A stretch of 64,000 nt of DNA from Psychromonas sp. SA13A (GCF_011378715.1 NZ_WTKU01000020.1:17643-81642), one strand, 5' to 3'; shown: positions 44,788-55,435, counted from the first letter of the stretch. Notes: generated by a model not told the origin, from the letters alone. Numbers and translations: made by a program.

Positions 44788-46977
44788 ATGCGCGACCGTC
44801 CTACATTCGAAAAACCTAGTTCTTCTTTTTTGTTGTCAGGATGGTTGATCCAAATTATTGAAAAATTTACCAAGTCTTCTGTTTCTGCAGAGGGGGTTGA
44901 GTATCTAAGTAACAATCCCACTTTGTTTGTTGTTAATCACTTTACGCGCATGGAAACGGCCTTACTTCCACAGGCGTTATATAAATTTAACGGTCAAATG
45001 GTGCACTCGCTGGCTGACAGTTCGTTATTTGTAGGTAAGTTTGGCAGTATTTTAGAGTCAGTCGGTGCGCTGCCTTTAAATTTACCCGGACGTAATGAAA
45101 AGATTATCTCAGAGTTAATGCGTGGCACTTATAATTGGGTTATTTATCCTGAAGGTGCGATGGTTAAAAATAAAAAAGTACTGGATAAAGGCCGTTTGTC
45201 GATGCAAATATCCGATGCAACGGCCCGTGCTCCTCATACTGGTGCTGCAATGTTAGCGCTGCAAACCTTTCTTAAAAAAGAGGATTATAAAAAGGCAATT
45301 ATAGATAATAACGAAACTTTAATTAGTTACTATCAAGAAACCTATAGCTTACATGGTCCATCGGATCTCTCTCCCCTAGATTTACATATTGTGCCGGTTA
45401 ATATTAGTTATTACCCACTTCGACCGGGTAAAAACTTGTTATCTTCGGGTGCTCAGCTTTTTTTCAAAGATATTCCTGATTTTGTGGAAGAAGAGCTTTT
45501 AGTGGAGGGAAACATTATTCTGGAAGAGTGCGATATATCGATCTCCTTTGGCCATGCAATAGATTTACGACGCTTTACTAAACCATATCGACGTTTCTTT
45601 GCATTACTTAGTCCCTTTATCTCTCCTGCCAAGCGCATTGACTATTTAATGGGAGCAATGCGCCACCGATTAACTAATGAATTTATGTTGAGGGTGTACA
45701 GTAGTCTGACTATTAATATGGATCATTTAGTCGCTACTGCATTACGTTTTGTGCCGGCGCAGGGGATTAAAGAGGCTGACTTCAAAAAAGTTATCTATCT
45801 TGCCATTATTAATATTAAAGAGAACAAACAACGTCGTGTTCATCAGAGTTTATCGGAAGGGGTGATCAACCTTGTATCTGGTGAACGTTATGGACCCTAT
45901 GAGTTAATCATTAAATTAGTGTTGAACGAACAAGCCGCGACTATCGAAAATGGCCAAATCATGGTCAATCATGAAAAATTCGAGATGCCTTACTCTTTTC
46001 ATCGTATGCGTATCGAAAGCACAGTCAGTGTTCTTGCTAATGAATTTGAAGTCATGACTAAATATGTGAAACATATAAAGCGACTGATTGCGACATCACC
46101 TAAAAAATTATCTTTGCAAGTATCAGCTCAAGTATTGAAAACAGATTGTTGCTTATTTGAAGATGAGCGCATGCGGTCTTTTGACCGTTTGCATACAAAA
46201 AGCCGTGATATTGGTAAACCCCAACATTTAGCGGGTAAAGCCAATCAACCTGGAATCATTTTGATCCATGGTTTTTTAGCTTCACCAAAAGAGATGGAAG
46301 CCTTGGGTCAAAAGCTTAATGAATTAGGTTATGGGGTTTATTTAGTACGTTTAAGTGGCCATGGAACATTATCCAAAGAGATGCGTAATTGTACGGTGAA
46401 AGGTTGGTTAGAATCTGTTAACCGTGGCTATGCTGTTTTATCTCATTATCACCAAAAGGTTGTTGTCGTTGGTTTTTCAGCAGGTGCTTTATTGGCGTTG
46501 ATTAAAGGCTGTGCAAATGTTGATAATATCGTCGGGGTAGTGGCAATTAATCCAGCATTAGTCTTAAAGCAAAAATCAGTGTTCTTCTCTTCTTTATTAG
46601 ATAGCTGGAATAATATGCTAAGCAGCTTTTCCATGGAAACAGGCACTATCAAATGGGTAGACAATGAACCTGAATGTTCTGATAGTAATTACGACCGAAT
46701 ATATATTGCAGGATTGAAGCAATTACTCTTATTGCAGGATAGTTGTAGAGAGCATTTAGAACGCGTTATTTTGCCATTATTAGTGATTCAAGGAAGCAAC
46801 GACCCAACTATTGATGTGGATGGTGCGGAGGAAATAATAGAAAAAGTATTGAGTAATGATAAGCAATTACACAGTATCAATACGGATCATCACGTTATTG
46901 TAAGAGGGAAGAGGGCAGAAGAAGTATATAGGCCTCTATTAGACTTTATTAAAAAAGTAACAGAGCCCTATTATTAG
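44788..46977 (+). CDS. fusion of PlsC-like acyltransferase and alpha/beta hydrolase
   Basis: The 729-residue protein joins two enzymes. The N-terminal part (about 25-290) is a PlsC-type glycerolipid acyltransferase: the catalytic motif is NHFTRME (His51-X4-Glu56, a variant of HX4D), and VIYPEGAMVKN at 118-128 is the phosphate-binding EGxx motif. A helical middle region (about 300-470) is unassigned. The C-terminal part (about 485-725) is a carboxylesterase-like hydrolase with oxyanion HGF at 494, nucleophile Ser564 in GFSAG, Asp672 in GSNDPT and His701/702. It starts 5 bases after the acyl-CoA dehydrogenase stop, so it is linked to fatty-acid metabolism. The substrate is unknown. Confidence 0.82.
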   Translation: MRDRPTFEKPSSSFLLSGWLIQIIEKFTKSSVSAEGVEYLSNNPTLFVVNHFTRMETALLPQALYKFNGQMVHSLADSSLFVGKFGSILESVGALPLNLPGRNEKIISELMRGTYNWVIYPEGAMVKNKKVLDKGRLSMQISDATARAPHTGAAMLALQTFLKKEDYKKAIIDNNETLISYYQETYSLHGPSDLSPLDLHIVPVNISYYPLRPGKNLLSSGAQLFFKDIPDFVEEELLVEGNIILEECDISISFGHAIDLRRFTKPYRRFFALLSPFISPAKRIDYLMGAMRHRLTNEFMLRVYSSLTINMDHLVATALRFVPAQGIKEADFKKVIYLAIINIKENKQRRVHQSLSEGVINLVSGERYGPYELIIKLVLNEQAATIENGQIMVNHEKFEMPYSFHRMRIESTVSVLANEFEVMTKYVKHIKRLIATSPKKLSLQVSAQVLKTDCCLFEDERMRSFDRLHTKSRDIGKPQHLAGKANQPGIILIHGFLASPKEMEALGQKLNELGYGVYLVRLSGHGTLSKEMRNCTVKGWLESVNRGYAVLSHYHQKVVVVGFSAGALLALIKGCANVDNIVGVVAINPALVLKQKSVFFSSLLDSWNNMLSSFSMETGTIKWVDNEPECSDSNYDRIYIAGLKQLLLLQDSCREHLERVILPLLVIQGSNDPTIDVDGAEEIIEKVLSNDKQLHSINTDHHVIVRGKRAEEVYRPLLDFIKKVTEPYY

Positions 46978-46998
46978 TTTAAGTGACGTACTTAGACT

Positions 46999-47316
46999 TT
47001 ATAAAAAAGTATGACGTTGCTTGTCTAAATTAAGTACTTTGTTTTTCTCAGTATCAAGTTCAATACCTTCTTCCTGTAACAAAGCTATTTTCTTTTCTGT
47101 ACCTAATGCATATTTGCCTATCGCACCGTTGCTATTAACGACACGATGGCAGGGCACAACGATGACATCAGGATTATTAGCCATCGCGTTACCGACTGCT
47201 TGATAAGCTTTGCCGCCTAGTTGATGTGCAATATCTGCATAAGTGACCACCTTGCCTTTGGGGATTTGACGTAGTAGGTCATAGCATTGTTGGTTAAAAG
47301 GTTTATTTGAATCCAT
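46999..47316 (-). CDS. MGMT-family DNA-binding protein, minimal form
   Basis: The 105-residue protein covers only the C-terminal DNA-binding domain of O6-alkylguanine alkyltransferases (DLLRQIPKGKVVTYADIAHQLGG, AVGNAMANNPDVIVVPCHRVV). Alkyltransferase-like proteins such as E. coli AtlA replace the acceptor cysteine with tryptophan (PWHRV). Here Cys56 of PCHRV is kept, so alkyl transfer is possible even though the N-terminal domain is missing. The start overlaps the 3' end of the pseudouridine synthase gene by 14 bases, so the two are probably co-translated. Confidence 0.85.
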   Translation of the reverse strand: MDSNKPFNQQCYDLLRQIPKGKVVTYADIAHQLGGKAYQAVGNAMANNPDVIVVPCHRVVNSNGAIGKYALGTEKKIALLQEEGIELDTEKNKVLNLDKQRHTFL

Positions 47317-47995
47317 TGACCTCTTGCTCCGTTAAAAAACGAGACTCGCCGAGTGCTAGATTATGATCCAACTCTACATTGCCTATTTGTTCTCTGTGTA
47401 AGGTTGTTACAAAGTTACCTACTGCAGCAAACATGCGTTTTACTTGATGGTATTTCCCTTCACTGATGGTTAACAATACCTCATGATCTGAAAGTACTTG
47501 TAGTTTTGCAGGCAAACAAGGGTTCGTTTCACTTTTTAATTGAATACCTTGTGCAAATAAAGCAACAGCGTCATCACTGATTGGGTCTTGTAGTGTTATG
47601 CGGTAACGTTTCTCACATTTTTTACGTGGACTGGTAACTTGGTGCGACCATTGACCATCATCTGTAATTAGAATTAATCCCGTTGTATCAGCATCTAGTC
47701 GTCCGGCAATAAATACATTTTGCTTTTTTTCTATATCGATTAGGTTTAATAAACTTGGCATTTGTTCATCAACATTAGAGCTAATATAACCTTGTGGTTT
47801 ATTAAGCATAATATAGCGGAACCCACGGATTGTGAGCACTTTACCTTTAAGCTCAATAATATCGTTAGCATCTACTTTATAAGAGCCACTGCGTAAGGTA
47901 CCAGTTTGATTGCTGATCAAGCCTTTACGGATTGCACTTTTTGCTTCGCTACGTGTTAATTCTGTTGATTCACAGATAAATTTATCGAGTCTCAT
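47303..47995 (-). CDS. RsuA/RluB-family pseudouridine synthase
   Basis: The 230-residue protein has an N-terminal S4 RNA-binding domain (MRLDKFICESTELTRSEAKSAI) and a pseudouridine synthase domain with catalytic Asp101 in AGRLDADTTGLILITDDG. Later EGKYHQVKRMFAAVGN is the family signature. The length matches RsuA, which modifies U516 of 16S rRNA, and that is my preferred call; RluE-like activity cannot be excluded. It lies 4 bases after tmcA, giving a small RNA-modification/repair operon on the minus strand. Confidence 0.85.
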   Translation of the reverse strand: MRLDKFICESTELTRSEAKSAIRKGLISNQTGTLRSGSYKVDANDIIELKGKVLTIRGFRYIMLNKPQGYISSNVDEQMPSLLNLIDIEKKQNVFIAGRLDADTTGLILITDDGQWSHQVTSPRKKCEKRYRITLQDPISDDAVALFAQGIQLKSETNPCLPAKLQVLSDHEVLLTISEGKYHQVKRMFAAVGNFVTTLHREQIGNVELDHNLALGESRFLTEQEVNGFK

Positions 47996-47999
47996 TATG

Positions 48000-50039
48000 T
48001 TATGTATTCTCTTCGTTCGTCGTGGTTTTTGTAAGTAAATCGCAGATACAGTTTTTTAAAAAAGTTTGCGCCTGTTTTTGTCCGCTAAATTGATGTGCTT
48101 GGACGATGCTTTGCCAACTGTGATTTTGGATAATCTTTTCAATCACACATCTTTGTTGTTGCTGAGTTAACACCTTTAGCGACGTATTATGTAATAACTC
48201 TATTAATAGGTATTCAACATTCTCATAACCGCGATGCGCATTAATATAAGCTGATAATGATTGCTTTATATTCGAAATTGGCCTGGTTACTACTATTTGT
48301 GACCACAAAACCGTTACTAATGATGAGTCTAATTGGTTAAGTTGTCGACTAAGTTGTACTTTAACCTGTTTATGGAAGTCAGTCTGTATTTGATGGTGTA
48401 ATTCTTTACCTTGTTGGCTTAAAGGTAAATTAACCATCAATGAGTGTTGTCCGCTGCTTTTATCTTTGCGCGTGCCAATACGTAATATTTGTAACTGATG
48501 CTTTAACCAAAAGCGTAATAAATAATCGCTGCCAGCAAAACTAGCACATAGATGATCAAATGCTTGCGTTGTTGTCCAGTCGACAATCCAGTTTAATAAT
48601 TGACTACCATAGGATTGTTGTTGCAGAGTTGGTTGTACAGCAATACGCTGTATACGAGCAAACCGTTGAGTTGCAGCAAGTTTAAATCCACTATGAAAAG
48701 TCAGTGATTGCGCGATTAGGTGCCCAACAGGCCTACGTTTGCCTTGATAAATTTGTTCGCTAGTGATGTTATCAAGTCCACCTTCGTGTTTGACTAAAGC
48801 TACGGCTAATATTGTATTTTGTTGCTGCATTACAATCAGTGTTAAATCTTGATCGTTTAACAATGCCACTAAGTCAGAAGGTTTGGTTTGATAATGGGCA
48901 TTAACCAACAGCGAAAAAACTTGATTCAATAATGGACCTGGTTGCAGTAATTCTGTCTTTTCGATCACACGGATGAGCGTTTTTTGTTGGGTTTGTAATG
49001 TATGCAATGTCGGAGTCGATTCCATCAAACATAAACTATCCAAAGTAAAAGCTTCTACCGGATCACCTTTGGCCCAACGCACAGGTTGTTTAAGCTGGAA
49101 AGCTCGATATTGAGGTGAAATAAGTTTTAGTTGTTGTAGGAAGCGTAAGGCAAATCCTCTTCCAGAGCCTTCGTAACCAAATTGCGTTGTTGCAAATACA
49201 ATACGAGAGTAGTGTTGTGCAAATATAGCTAATAGTTTAATGGGGATAGCGGCAGCTTCATCGATGATCAATAAGTCACATACCGGCTTTTCACTATTTA
49301 ATGCATCAGGCGCTATAAATTGTAATCGTTGTAAATTATTTGCATCATTAATGGTTAATTTAGCGTGTTTATATAAAGTAGTTACAGCCTGTTTACTCGG
49401 AGCACAAACAATAATCCTCATTAAATCTTGATTAAGTAATTGCGCGGCTGCCATGCCAAGTGCTGCAGATTTTCCTCTTCCCCTGTTTGCAGTTAATACT
49501 AAAGGACGTCTACGATGTCCTGTAACCGTTTTAATAATTTTTTGAATGGCCAGTTGTTGTTCTTGTATATCTAGATGATGTAATGAGGGTGAGGAAGGTT
49601 TGTCAGTAGAAATATTTGGTTGTGCATTTACTATAGGCTGATTTTCTAACAATATTGGAAATTGATATCGCTTAAGCTGCTGCTGCATGTAATGAGAAAA
49701 ATAGTCTATTTCACTTTGTTGCTGTGGAAGTAATAAAACAATAACCGACCCTGCACAGACAGCGCCTTCAGCAGCCGCAAACATATTGGCATCAAATGTT
49801 TTGTGCATATTCAAAATTAATAAGTAAACATCTTGCCCTAACAGTGATTTAGCATCACTGCATGTGATTGATGCAGGGGCTTCTCCGCACCATCGATAGG
49901 GGAGGGCACTATGCTCAATAATACTTAGAGCTTGTTGCTGACACCAGAGGTCACTCCCCTGTAAACAACATAATTGTCTGTGCGCAGATTGTTCTGCTAT
50001 ATGTTTACGTTGTTGGTAAAAGTTAATGGCAGCTGACAC
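48000..50039 (-). CDS. tmcA: tRNA(Met) cytidine acetyltransferase TmcA
   Basis: TmcA forms N4-acetylcytidine at the wobble position of elongator tRNA(Met). The protein has an N-terminal DUF1726 domain, an RNA-helicase module with Walker A ANRGRGKSAALG and Walker B LLIIDEAAAIP, then GYEGSGRGFALRF. The GNAT domain (RIAVQPTLQQQSYGSQLL) and a C-terminal tRNA-binding tail follow. I choose GTG at 50039 because AGGA lies six bases upstream. A TTG at 50057 would add six residues (685 in total) but has no ribosome site. It is the first gene of tmcA-rsuA-like-MGMT and is divergent from the S10 operon. Confidence 0.93.
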   Translation of the reverse strand: MSAAINFYQQRKHIAEQSAHRQLCCLQGSDLWCQQQALSIIEHSALPYRWCGEAPASITCSDAKSLLGQDVYLLILNMHKTFDANMFAAAEGAVCAGSVIVLLLPQQQSEIDYFSHYMQQQLKRYQFPILLENQPIVNAQPNISTDKPSSPSLHHLDIQEQQLAIQKIIKTVTGHRRRPLVLTANRGRGKSAALGMAAAQLLNQDLMRIIVCAPSKQAVTTLYKHAKLTINDANNLQRLQFIAPDALNSEKPVCDLLIIDEAAAIPIKLLAIFAQHYSRIVFATTQFGYEGSGRGFALRFLQQLKLISPQYRAFQLKQPVRWAKGDPVEAFTLDSLCLMESTPTLHTLQTQQKTLIRVIEKTELLQPGPLLNQVFSLLVNAHYQTKPSDLVALLNDQDLTLIVMQQQNTILAVALVKHEGGLDNITSEQIYQGKRRPVGHLIAQSLTFHSGFKLAATQRFARIQRIAVQPTLQQQSYGSQLLNWIVDWTTTQAFDHLCASFAGSDYLLRFWLKHQLQILRIGTRKDKSSGQHSLMVNLPLSQQGKELHHQIQTDFHKQVKVQLSRQLNQLDSSLVTVLWSQIVVTRPISNIKQSLSAYINAHRGYENVEYLLIELLHNTSLKVLTQQQQRCVIEKIIQNHSWQSIVQAHQFSGQKQAQTFLKNCICDLLTKTTTNEENT

Positions 50040-50208
50040 AGGAGATCCTAATAACAATAAAATGAGTATGAATTATACAATAAGCATAAAATGTAACATA
50101 AAAAAGGGGACTTAATACCAGCAAGCATGGCTTTAGCCTTGGATCCAAGAGTAAATAATATCAGGCAGATCCTTTTGAATGTTTTTTAAACAAATAGATA
50201 ATAACTGC

Positions 50209-50236
50209 TTGCTTTAGTAAGTAGTTAATGTATTAT
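50209..50236 (+). promoter_or_regulatory. candidate S10 operon promoter
   Basis: TTGCTT and TATTAT stand 16 bases apart. A start about seven bases downstream would give a leader of roughly 174 bases before rpsJ, close to the 172-base leader known in E. coli. Confidence 0.45.
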
Positions 50237-50239
50237 ACG

Positions 50240-50728
<489 letters not shown>

Positions 50729-50743
50729 AGAGGAGTTATCGTA

Positions 50744-51382
50744 ATGACAATCGGTCTAGTAGGTCGTAAAGTTGGTATGACTCGCATCTTCACTGAAGAT
50801 GGTGTCTCTATTCCAGTTACAGTTCTAGAATGTTCACCAAACCGTGTTACTCAAGTTAAATCACTTGATACTGATGGCTACCAAGCTATTCAAGTAACAG
50901 CTGGCTCTAAAAAAGCAAGCCGTGTAAACAAACCTGAAGCTGGTCACTTTGCGAAAGCAGGTGTAGAAGCAGGTCGTGGTTTATGGGAATTCCGCCTTGG
51001 TCAAGACGAAGGTGCAGATATTCAAGTTGGTGCTGAGCTAAGCGTTGAGTTGTTCAACGAAATAAATAAAGTAGATGTTACTGGTCAATCTAAAGGTAAA
51101 GGTTTCCAAGGTGCTGTTAAGCGTTGGAATTTCTCTATGCAAGATGCGACTCACGGTAACTCTATTAGCCACCGTGCCCCAGGTTCAATTGGCCAATGTC
51201 AAACACCTGGACGCGTATTTAAAGGCAAGAAAATGGCTGGTCACATGGGTGCTGAGCGTGTTACGACTCAAAACCTTGAAGTTGTACGCGTAGACATTGA
51301 ACGCAACTTACTGCTCGTTAAAGGTGCAGTAGCTGGTGCGAAAAATGGCAACGTATTCATCAAACCTGCTGTTAAAGCATAG
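50744..51382 (+). CDS. rplC: 50S ribosomal protein L3
   Basis: The 212-residue protein ([20 protein letters not shown]) binds near the 3' end of 23S rRNA and starts large-subunit assembly. The extended loop with [14 protein letters not shown] and the glutamine in [22 protein letters not shown], the site methylated by PrmB in E. coli, are present. AGAGGAG precedes its ATG. Confidence 0.99.
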   Translation: MTIGLVGRKVGMTRIFTEDGVSIPVTVLECSPNRVTQVKSLDTDGYQAIQVTAGSKKASRVNKPEAGHFAKAGVEAGRGLWEFRLGQDEGADIQVGAELSVELFNEINKVDVTGQSKGKGFQGAVKRWNFSMQDATHGNSISHRAPGSIGQCQTPGRVFKGKKMAGHMGAERVTTQNLEVVRVDIERNLLLVKGAVAGAKNGNVFIKPAVKA

Positions 51383-51396
51383 CCGAGGAGTTAGTA

Positions 51397-52002
51397 ATGG
51401 AATTGGTATTGAAAGATGCACAAAGTGCTCTTGAAGTTTCTGACACTACCTTTGGACGTGAATACAACGAAGCCCTTGTACATCAGGTAGTCGTTGCATA
51501 TGCAGCTGGTGCTCGTCAAGGTACTCGCGCTCAGAAAACCCGTAGTGAAGTTCGCGGTGGTGGTAAGAAGCCATGGCGTCAAAAGGGTACTGGCCGCGCA
51601 CGTGCAGGTACAATCCGCAGCCCAATTTGGGTTGGTGGTGGTGTAACTTTTGCAGCTCGTCCACAGGACCATAGCCAGAAAGTTAACAAAAAAATGTATC
51701 GTGGTGCAGTGAGAAGTATTCTTTCTGAGTTAGTTCGTCAGGATCGTCTAATCGTTGTCGAGAAATTTACTGTTGAGGCTCCTAAAACTAAAGAGCTTGC
51801 AGCTAAATTAAAAGACCTGGATCTTAAAGATGTATTAATCATCACTGAAGAATTAGATGAAAATCTATTCTTAGCAGCGCGCAACTTGTACAAAGTTGAC
51901 GTTCGTGATGTGCAAGGCATTGACCCAGTTAGCCTAATCGCGTTTGATAAAGTTTTAGTAACTGCTGATGCAGTGAAAAAGATTGAGGAGAGCCTAGCAT
52001 GA
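51397..52002 (+). CDS. rplD: 50S ribosomal protein L4
   Basis: The 201-residue protein matches E. coli L4 in length. It lines the exit tunnel through its extended loop ([20 protein letters not shown]) and represses its own operon by acting on the S10 leader. Its stop overlaps the rplW start by four bases (ATGA). Confidence 0.99.
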   Translation: MELVLKDAQSALEVSDTTFGREYNEALVHQVVVAYAAGARQGTRAQKTRSEVRGGGKKPWRQKGTGRARAGTIRSPIWVGGGVTFAARPQDHSQKVNKKMYRGAVRSILSELVRQDRLIVVEKFTVEAPKTKELAAKLKDLDLKDVLIITEELDENLFLAARNLYKVDVRDVQGIDPVSLIAFDKVLVTADAVKKIEESLA

Positions 52003-52298
52003 TCAGTGAAGCACGTTTACTGCAAGTTATTCTAGCCCCGCATGTCTCTGAAAAGGGAACTTTATCTGCTGAAAACCATAACACTATGGTATTCAAAGTT
52101 GCAGGTACTGCGACTAAAGCAGAAGTCAAAGCGGCAGTTCAGAAGTTATTTGATGTTGAAGTTACTGGTGTTCGCACACTTAACGTGAAGGGTAAAACCA
52201 AGCGTTCAGGTCAACGTATGGGTCGCCGTAGCGACTGGAAAAAAGCATACGTTACTCTGGCTGAAGGTGCAGATATCAGTTTCGATGGCGCTGAGTAG
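51999..52298 (+). CDS. rplW: 50S ribosomal protein L23
   Basis: The 99-residue protein ([20 protein letters not shown]) sits at the tunnel exit and docks trigger factor and SRP; the trigger-factor contact glutamate is in [33 protein letters not shown] is the conserved rRNA-contact region. It overlaps rplD by four bases. Confidence 0.99.
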   Translation: MISEARLLQVILAPHVSEKGTLSAENHNTMVFKVAGTATKAEVKAAVQKLFDVEVTGVRTLNVKGKTKRSGQRMGRRSDWKKAYVTLAEGADISFDGAE

Positions 52299-52310
52299 AG
52301 GAATTATTTT

Positions 52311-53138
52311 ATGGCTATTGTAAAATGTAAGCCTACGTCTCCAGGTCGTCGCCACTTAGTTAAAGTGGTAAATAACGATCTGCATAAAGGCAAGCCATAC
52401 GCTCCACTTTTAGAGTCAAAATCTAAATCTGGTGGTCGTAATAATGGCGGTCGTATTACGGTTCGACATATCGGTGGTGGTCATAAACAACACTATCGTT
52501 TAGTTGATTTTAAACGTAATAAAGATGGTATCCCAGCAAAAGTAGAGCGTTTGGAATATGATCCAAACCGTAGTGCGAATATTGCACTAGTACTTTACGC
52601 TGATGGTGAACGTCGCTACATCCTAGCCCCTAAAGGCTTGGTTGCTGGTGATATGATCCAATCTGGTGAAGATGCATCAATCAAAGCAGGTAACTGTTTA
52701 CCGATGCGTAACATCCCAGTAGGTACAACAGTACACGCTGTAGAAATGAAACCTGCTAAAGGTGCACAAATTGCACGTTCAGCTGGTTCATACAGCCAAA
52801 TTATAGCTCGTGATGGTGCTTACGTTACTCTACGTTTACGTAGTGGTGAAATGCGTAAAATCCCTGCTGAGTGTCGTGCAACAATCGGTGAAGTTGGTAA
52901 TGCAGAACATATGCTACGTCAACTAGGTAAAGCTGGTGCTACGCGTTGGCGTGGTGTTCGCCCTACCGTACGTGGTGTTGTAATGAACCCAGTAGATCAC
53001 CCACATGGTGGTGGTGAAGGTAAGTCATCGGGTGGTCGTCATCCTGTGTCTCCTTGGGGTGTTCCAACTAAGGGTTACAAAACTCGTAAGAACAAGAAAA
53101 CTGATCAGTATATTGTTCGTCGTCGCAATAAGAAATAA
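52311..53138 (+). CDS. rplB: 50S ribosomal protein L2
   Basis: The 275-residue protein ([20 protein letters not shown]) is two residues longer than E. coli L2. The conserved C-terminal motif [20 protein letters not shown], with the histidine near the peptidyl-transferase centre, is intact. It spans the subunit interface. Confidence 0.99.
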   Translation: MAIVKCKPTSPGRRHLVKVVNNDLHKGKPYAPLLESKSKSGGRNNGGRITVRHIGGGHKQHYRLVDFKRNKDGIPAKVERLEYDPNRSANIALVLYADGERRYILAPKGLVAGDMIQSGEDASIKAGNCLPMRNIPVGTTVHAVEMKPAKGAQIARSAGSYSQIIARDGAYVTLRLRSGEMRKIPAECRATIGEVGNAEHMLRQLGKAGATRWRGVRPTVRGVVMNPVDHPHGGGEGKSSGGRHPVSPWGVPTKGYKTRKNKKTDQYIVRRRNKK

Positions 53139-53152
53139 GTAGAGGTATCGCC

Positions 53153-53428
53153 ATGCCACGTTCTCTCAAGAAGGGTCCTTTTATTGACCTACACTTGCTG
53201 AAGAAGGTAGAGAAAGCGGTTGACAGTAACGAGAAAAAGCCTATTAAGACTTGGTCTCGTCGCTCTATGATCATTCCTGATATGATTGGTCTAACTATCG
53301 CTGTCCATAACGGGCGTCAACACGTGCCAGTATTCGTAACTGATGAAATGATCGGTCACAAACTGGGTGAATTTGCACCAACTCGTACTTACCGTGGCCA
53401 TGTCGCGGATAAGAAAGCGAAGAAATAG
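53153..53428 (+). CDS. rpsS: 30S ribosomal protein S19
   Basis: The 91-residue protein ([20 protein letters not shown]) forms part of the 30S head with S13. The basic C-terminus [20 protein letters not shown] is typical. AGAGGTATCGCC precedes the start. Confidence 0.99.
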   Translation: MPRSLKKGPFIDLHLLKKVEKAVDSNEKKPIKTWSRRSMIIPDMIGLTIAVHNGRQHVPVFVTDEMIGHKLGEFAPTRTYRGHVADKKAKK

Positions 53429-53436
53429 AGGTAATT

Positions 53437-53772
53437 ATGGAAGCTTTAGCTAAACATTTATATGCTCGTTCTTCGGCTCAGAAAGCGCGTTTGGTGGCAG
53501 ATCAAGTACGTGGTCTTCCAGTTGAAAAAGCACTAGAACTTTTATCATACAGCCCTAAGAAAGCCGCTGTTTTGATTAAAAAAGTTGTAGATTCTGCAAT
53601 TGCAAACGCCGAGCATAATGAAGGCGCTGATGTTGATGAACTAGTTATCACAAAAATTTGTGTTGACGAAGGTCCAACAATGAAGCGTATCATGCCGCGT
53701 GCGAAAGGCCGTGCCGATCGCATCATGAAGCGTTCTTGCCATATCACAGTAGTGGTATCAGACAGGGGTTAA
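53437..53772 (+). CDS. rplV: 50S ribosomal protein L22
   Basis: The 111-residue protein ([20 protein letters not shown]) contacts all 23S domains. The tunnel hairpin ([20 protein letters not shown]) is present without the deletions known from macrolide-resistant strains. Confidence 0.99.
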   Translation: MEALAKHLYARSSAQKARLVADQVRGLPVEKALELLSYSPKKAAVLIKKVVDSAIANAEHNEGADVDELVITKICVDEGPTMKRIMPRAKGRADRIMKRSCHITVVVSDRG

Positions 53773-53775
53773 ACA

Positions 53776-54465
53776 ATGGGACAGAAAGTTCATCCTAACG
53801 GTATTCGCCTAGGTATCACTAAAGCATTTAGCTCTACTTGGTATGCAGGCAAAAAAGATTTTGCAGATAACTTATACAGTGATTTTCAAATCCGTAAATT
53901 CTTAACAGAGAAATTGAAAAATGCTTCTTTGTCTAAAATTACTATTGAACGTCCAGCGAAAAGCGTACGTGTGACTATTCACACAGCTCGTCCTGGTGTT
54001 GTAATTGGTAAAAAAGGCGAAGATGTTGAATTGCTACGCACAGCTATTGCTAAAATGGCGGGCGTTCCAGCTCAAATCAATATCTCAGAAGTTCGTAAAC
54101 CTGAACTTGACGCAAAACTAGTAGCAGATTCAATCTCTTCTCAGTTAGAGCGTCGTGTTATGTTCCGTCGTGCTATGAAGCGTGCGGTACAAAATGCTAT
54201 GCGCCTAGGCGCTAAAGGTATCAAAGTTCAAGTTAGTGGTCGTCTTGGTGGTGCAGAAATCGCTCGTGACGAATGGTATCGTGAAGGTCGTGTACCTCTA
54301 CATACTCTTCGTGCCGATATTGATTACTCAACATCAGAAGCATTGACTGTTTACGGTATCATTGGTGTTAAGGTTTGGATCTTTAAAGGCGAAATTCTTG
54401 GTGGTTTACCACTTCAACAAGAAGAAGCGCCAGCTAAACCAAAACGCAAAGGTCGCGGTAAGTAG
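53776..54465 (+). CDS. rpsC: 30S ribosomal protein S3
   Basis: The 229-residue protein ([20 protein letters not shown]) has the KH domain ([14 protein letters not shown]) and the C-terminal S3 domain ([20 protein letters not shown]), which form the mRNA entry site. It is four residues shorter than E. coli S3, at the basic tail. It starts three bases after rplV. Confidence 0.99.
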   Translation: MGQKVHPNGIRLGITKAFSSTWYAGKKDFADNLYSDFQIRKFLTEKLKNASLSKITIERPAKSVRVTIHTARPGVVIGKKGEDVELLRTAIAKMAGVPAQINISEVRKPELDAKLVADSISSQLERRVMFRRAMKRAVQNAMRLGAKGIKVQVSGRLGGAEIARDEWYREGRVPLHTLRADIDYSTSEALTVYGIIGVKVWIFKGEILGGLPLQQEEAPAKPKRKGRGK

Positions 54466-54477
54466 GAGAAATACGCT

Positions 54478-54888
54478 ATGATGCAACCAAAACGTATGAA
54501 GTTCCGTAAAATGATGAAAGGTCGCAACCGTGGTCTTTCTAAAGGTGCGGAAGTCAGCTTTGGCGAATTTGGACTAAAAGCAACTGGTCGTGGTCGAATT
54601 ACTGCTCGTCAAATCGAAGCAGCACGTCGTGCAATGACTCGTCATGTTAAACGTCAAGGTAAAATCTGGATCCGTGTGTTCCCTGATAAGCCGATTACCA
54701 GCAAACCGTTAGAAGTGCGCCAAGGTAAAGGTAAGGGTAACGTGGAATATTGGGTTGCTCAAACTCAACCAGGTAAAGTTCTTTATGAAATGGAAGGTGT
54801 TCCAGAAGCATTAGCTCGTGAAGCGTTTGCTCTTGCAGCAGCTAAATTGCCAGTGGCAACAACTTTCGTAACTCGTAAGGTGATGTAA
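54478..54888 (+). CDS. rplP: 50S ribosomal protein L16
   Basis: The 136-residue protein ([20 protein letters not shown]) equals E. coli L16 in length, which supports the first of the two adjacent ATG codons. It organises the A-site region of the 50S subunit. The arginine in the [12 protein letters not shown] region, hydroxylated by RoxA in E. coli, is present. The stop overlaps rpmC by one base. Confidence 0.99.
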   Translation: MMQPKRMKFRKMMKGRNRGLSKGAEVSFGEFGLKATGRGRITARQIEAARRAMTRHVKRQGKIWIRVFPDKPITSKPLEVRQGKGKGNVEYWVAQTQPGKVLYEMEGVPEALAREAFALAAAKLPVATTFVTRKVM

Positions 54889-55079
54889 TGAAAGCTAACG
54901 AACTTAAAGAAAAAAGCGTTGAAGAGCTTAATGCTGAACTTCTAAACTTATTACGTGAGCAATTTAACTTACGTATGCAGTTAAACACAGGTCAGTTAGA
55001 AAAGCCGCACTCAATCAAACAAGTGCGTCGTGACATTGCCCGTGTTAAGACAGTATTAAATCAGAAGGCAGGTGCGTAA
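54888..55079 (+). CDS. rpmC: 50S ribosomal protein L29
   Basis: The 63-residue helical protein ([20 protein letters not shown]) lies near the tunnel exit beside L23. Length and pattern equal E. coli L29. It overlaps both neighbours by one base (TAATG). Confidence 0.99.
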   Translation: MKANELKEKSVEELNAELLNLLREQFNLRMQLNTGQLEKPHSIKQVRRDIARVKTVLNQKAGA

Positions 55080-55330
55080 TGAGCGAAAAAAACACTCGTA
55101 CTCTTCAAGGTAAAGTAATCAGTGCGAAGATGGATAAATCTATCGTTGTAGCTGTTGAACGTAAAGTGAAGCATCCGTTATACGGTAAATTCATGAAGCG
55201 TACTACAAAGCTACATGCACATGATGAAACAAACCAATGTAATGAAGGTGATATTGTACTAGTAAGTGAATGTCGTCCTCTATCTAAGACTAAGTCTTGG
55301 ACATTGGCACAAATCGTAACCAAAGCATAA
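55079..55330 (+). CDS. rpsQ: 30S ribosomal protein S17
   Basis: The 83-residue OB-fold protein ([20 protein letters not shown]) binds the 5' domain of 16S rRNA early in assembly. [14 protein letters not shown] is the conserved C-terminal strand. It is the last gene of the S10 operon, followed by a terminator. Confidence 0.99.
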   Translation: MSEKNTRTLQGKVISAKMDKSIVVAVERKVKHPLYGKFMKRTTKLHAHDETNQCNEGDIVLVSECRPLSKTKSWTLAQIVTKA

Positions 55331-55369
55331 CCTACTGTTTTCAGTAAGTTAAATTTGATTACATAAGCG

Positions 55370-55402
55370 AAACGGTGCTCAATTTTTGAGTGCCGTTTTT
55401 TT
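55370..55402 (+). terminator. terminator between the S10 and spc operons
   Basis: AAACGGTGCTCAA pairs with TTGAGTGCCGTTT (two G-U pairs) around TTT and is followed by a T run, 39 bases after rpsQ. It probably ends or reduces S10-operon transcription. Confidence 0.8.
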
Positions 55403-55426
55403 AGACTATCTTTCTAATAAAGTTGG

Positions 55427-55435
55427 TGGTATGAT
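55427..55435 (+). promoter_or_regulatory. candidate spc operon promoter (extended -10)
   Basis: TGGTATGAT forms an extended -10 (TG-N-TATGAT) right after the S10 terminator, 69 bases before rplN. The -35 region is poor (TATCTT at 17-base spacing), which extended -10 promoters tolerate. E. coli also has its spc promoter in this gap. Confidence 0.45.
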
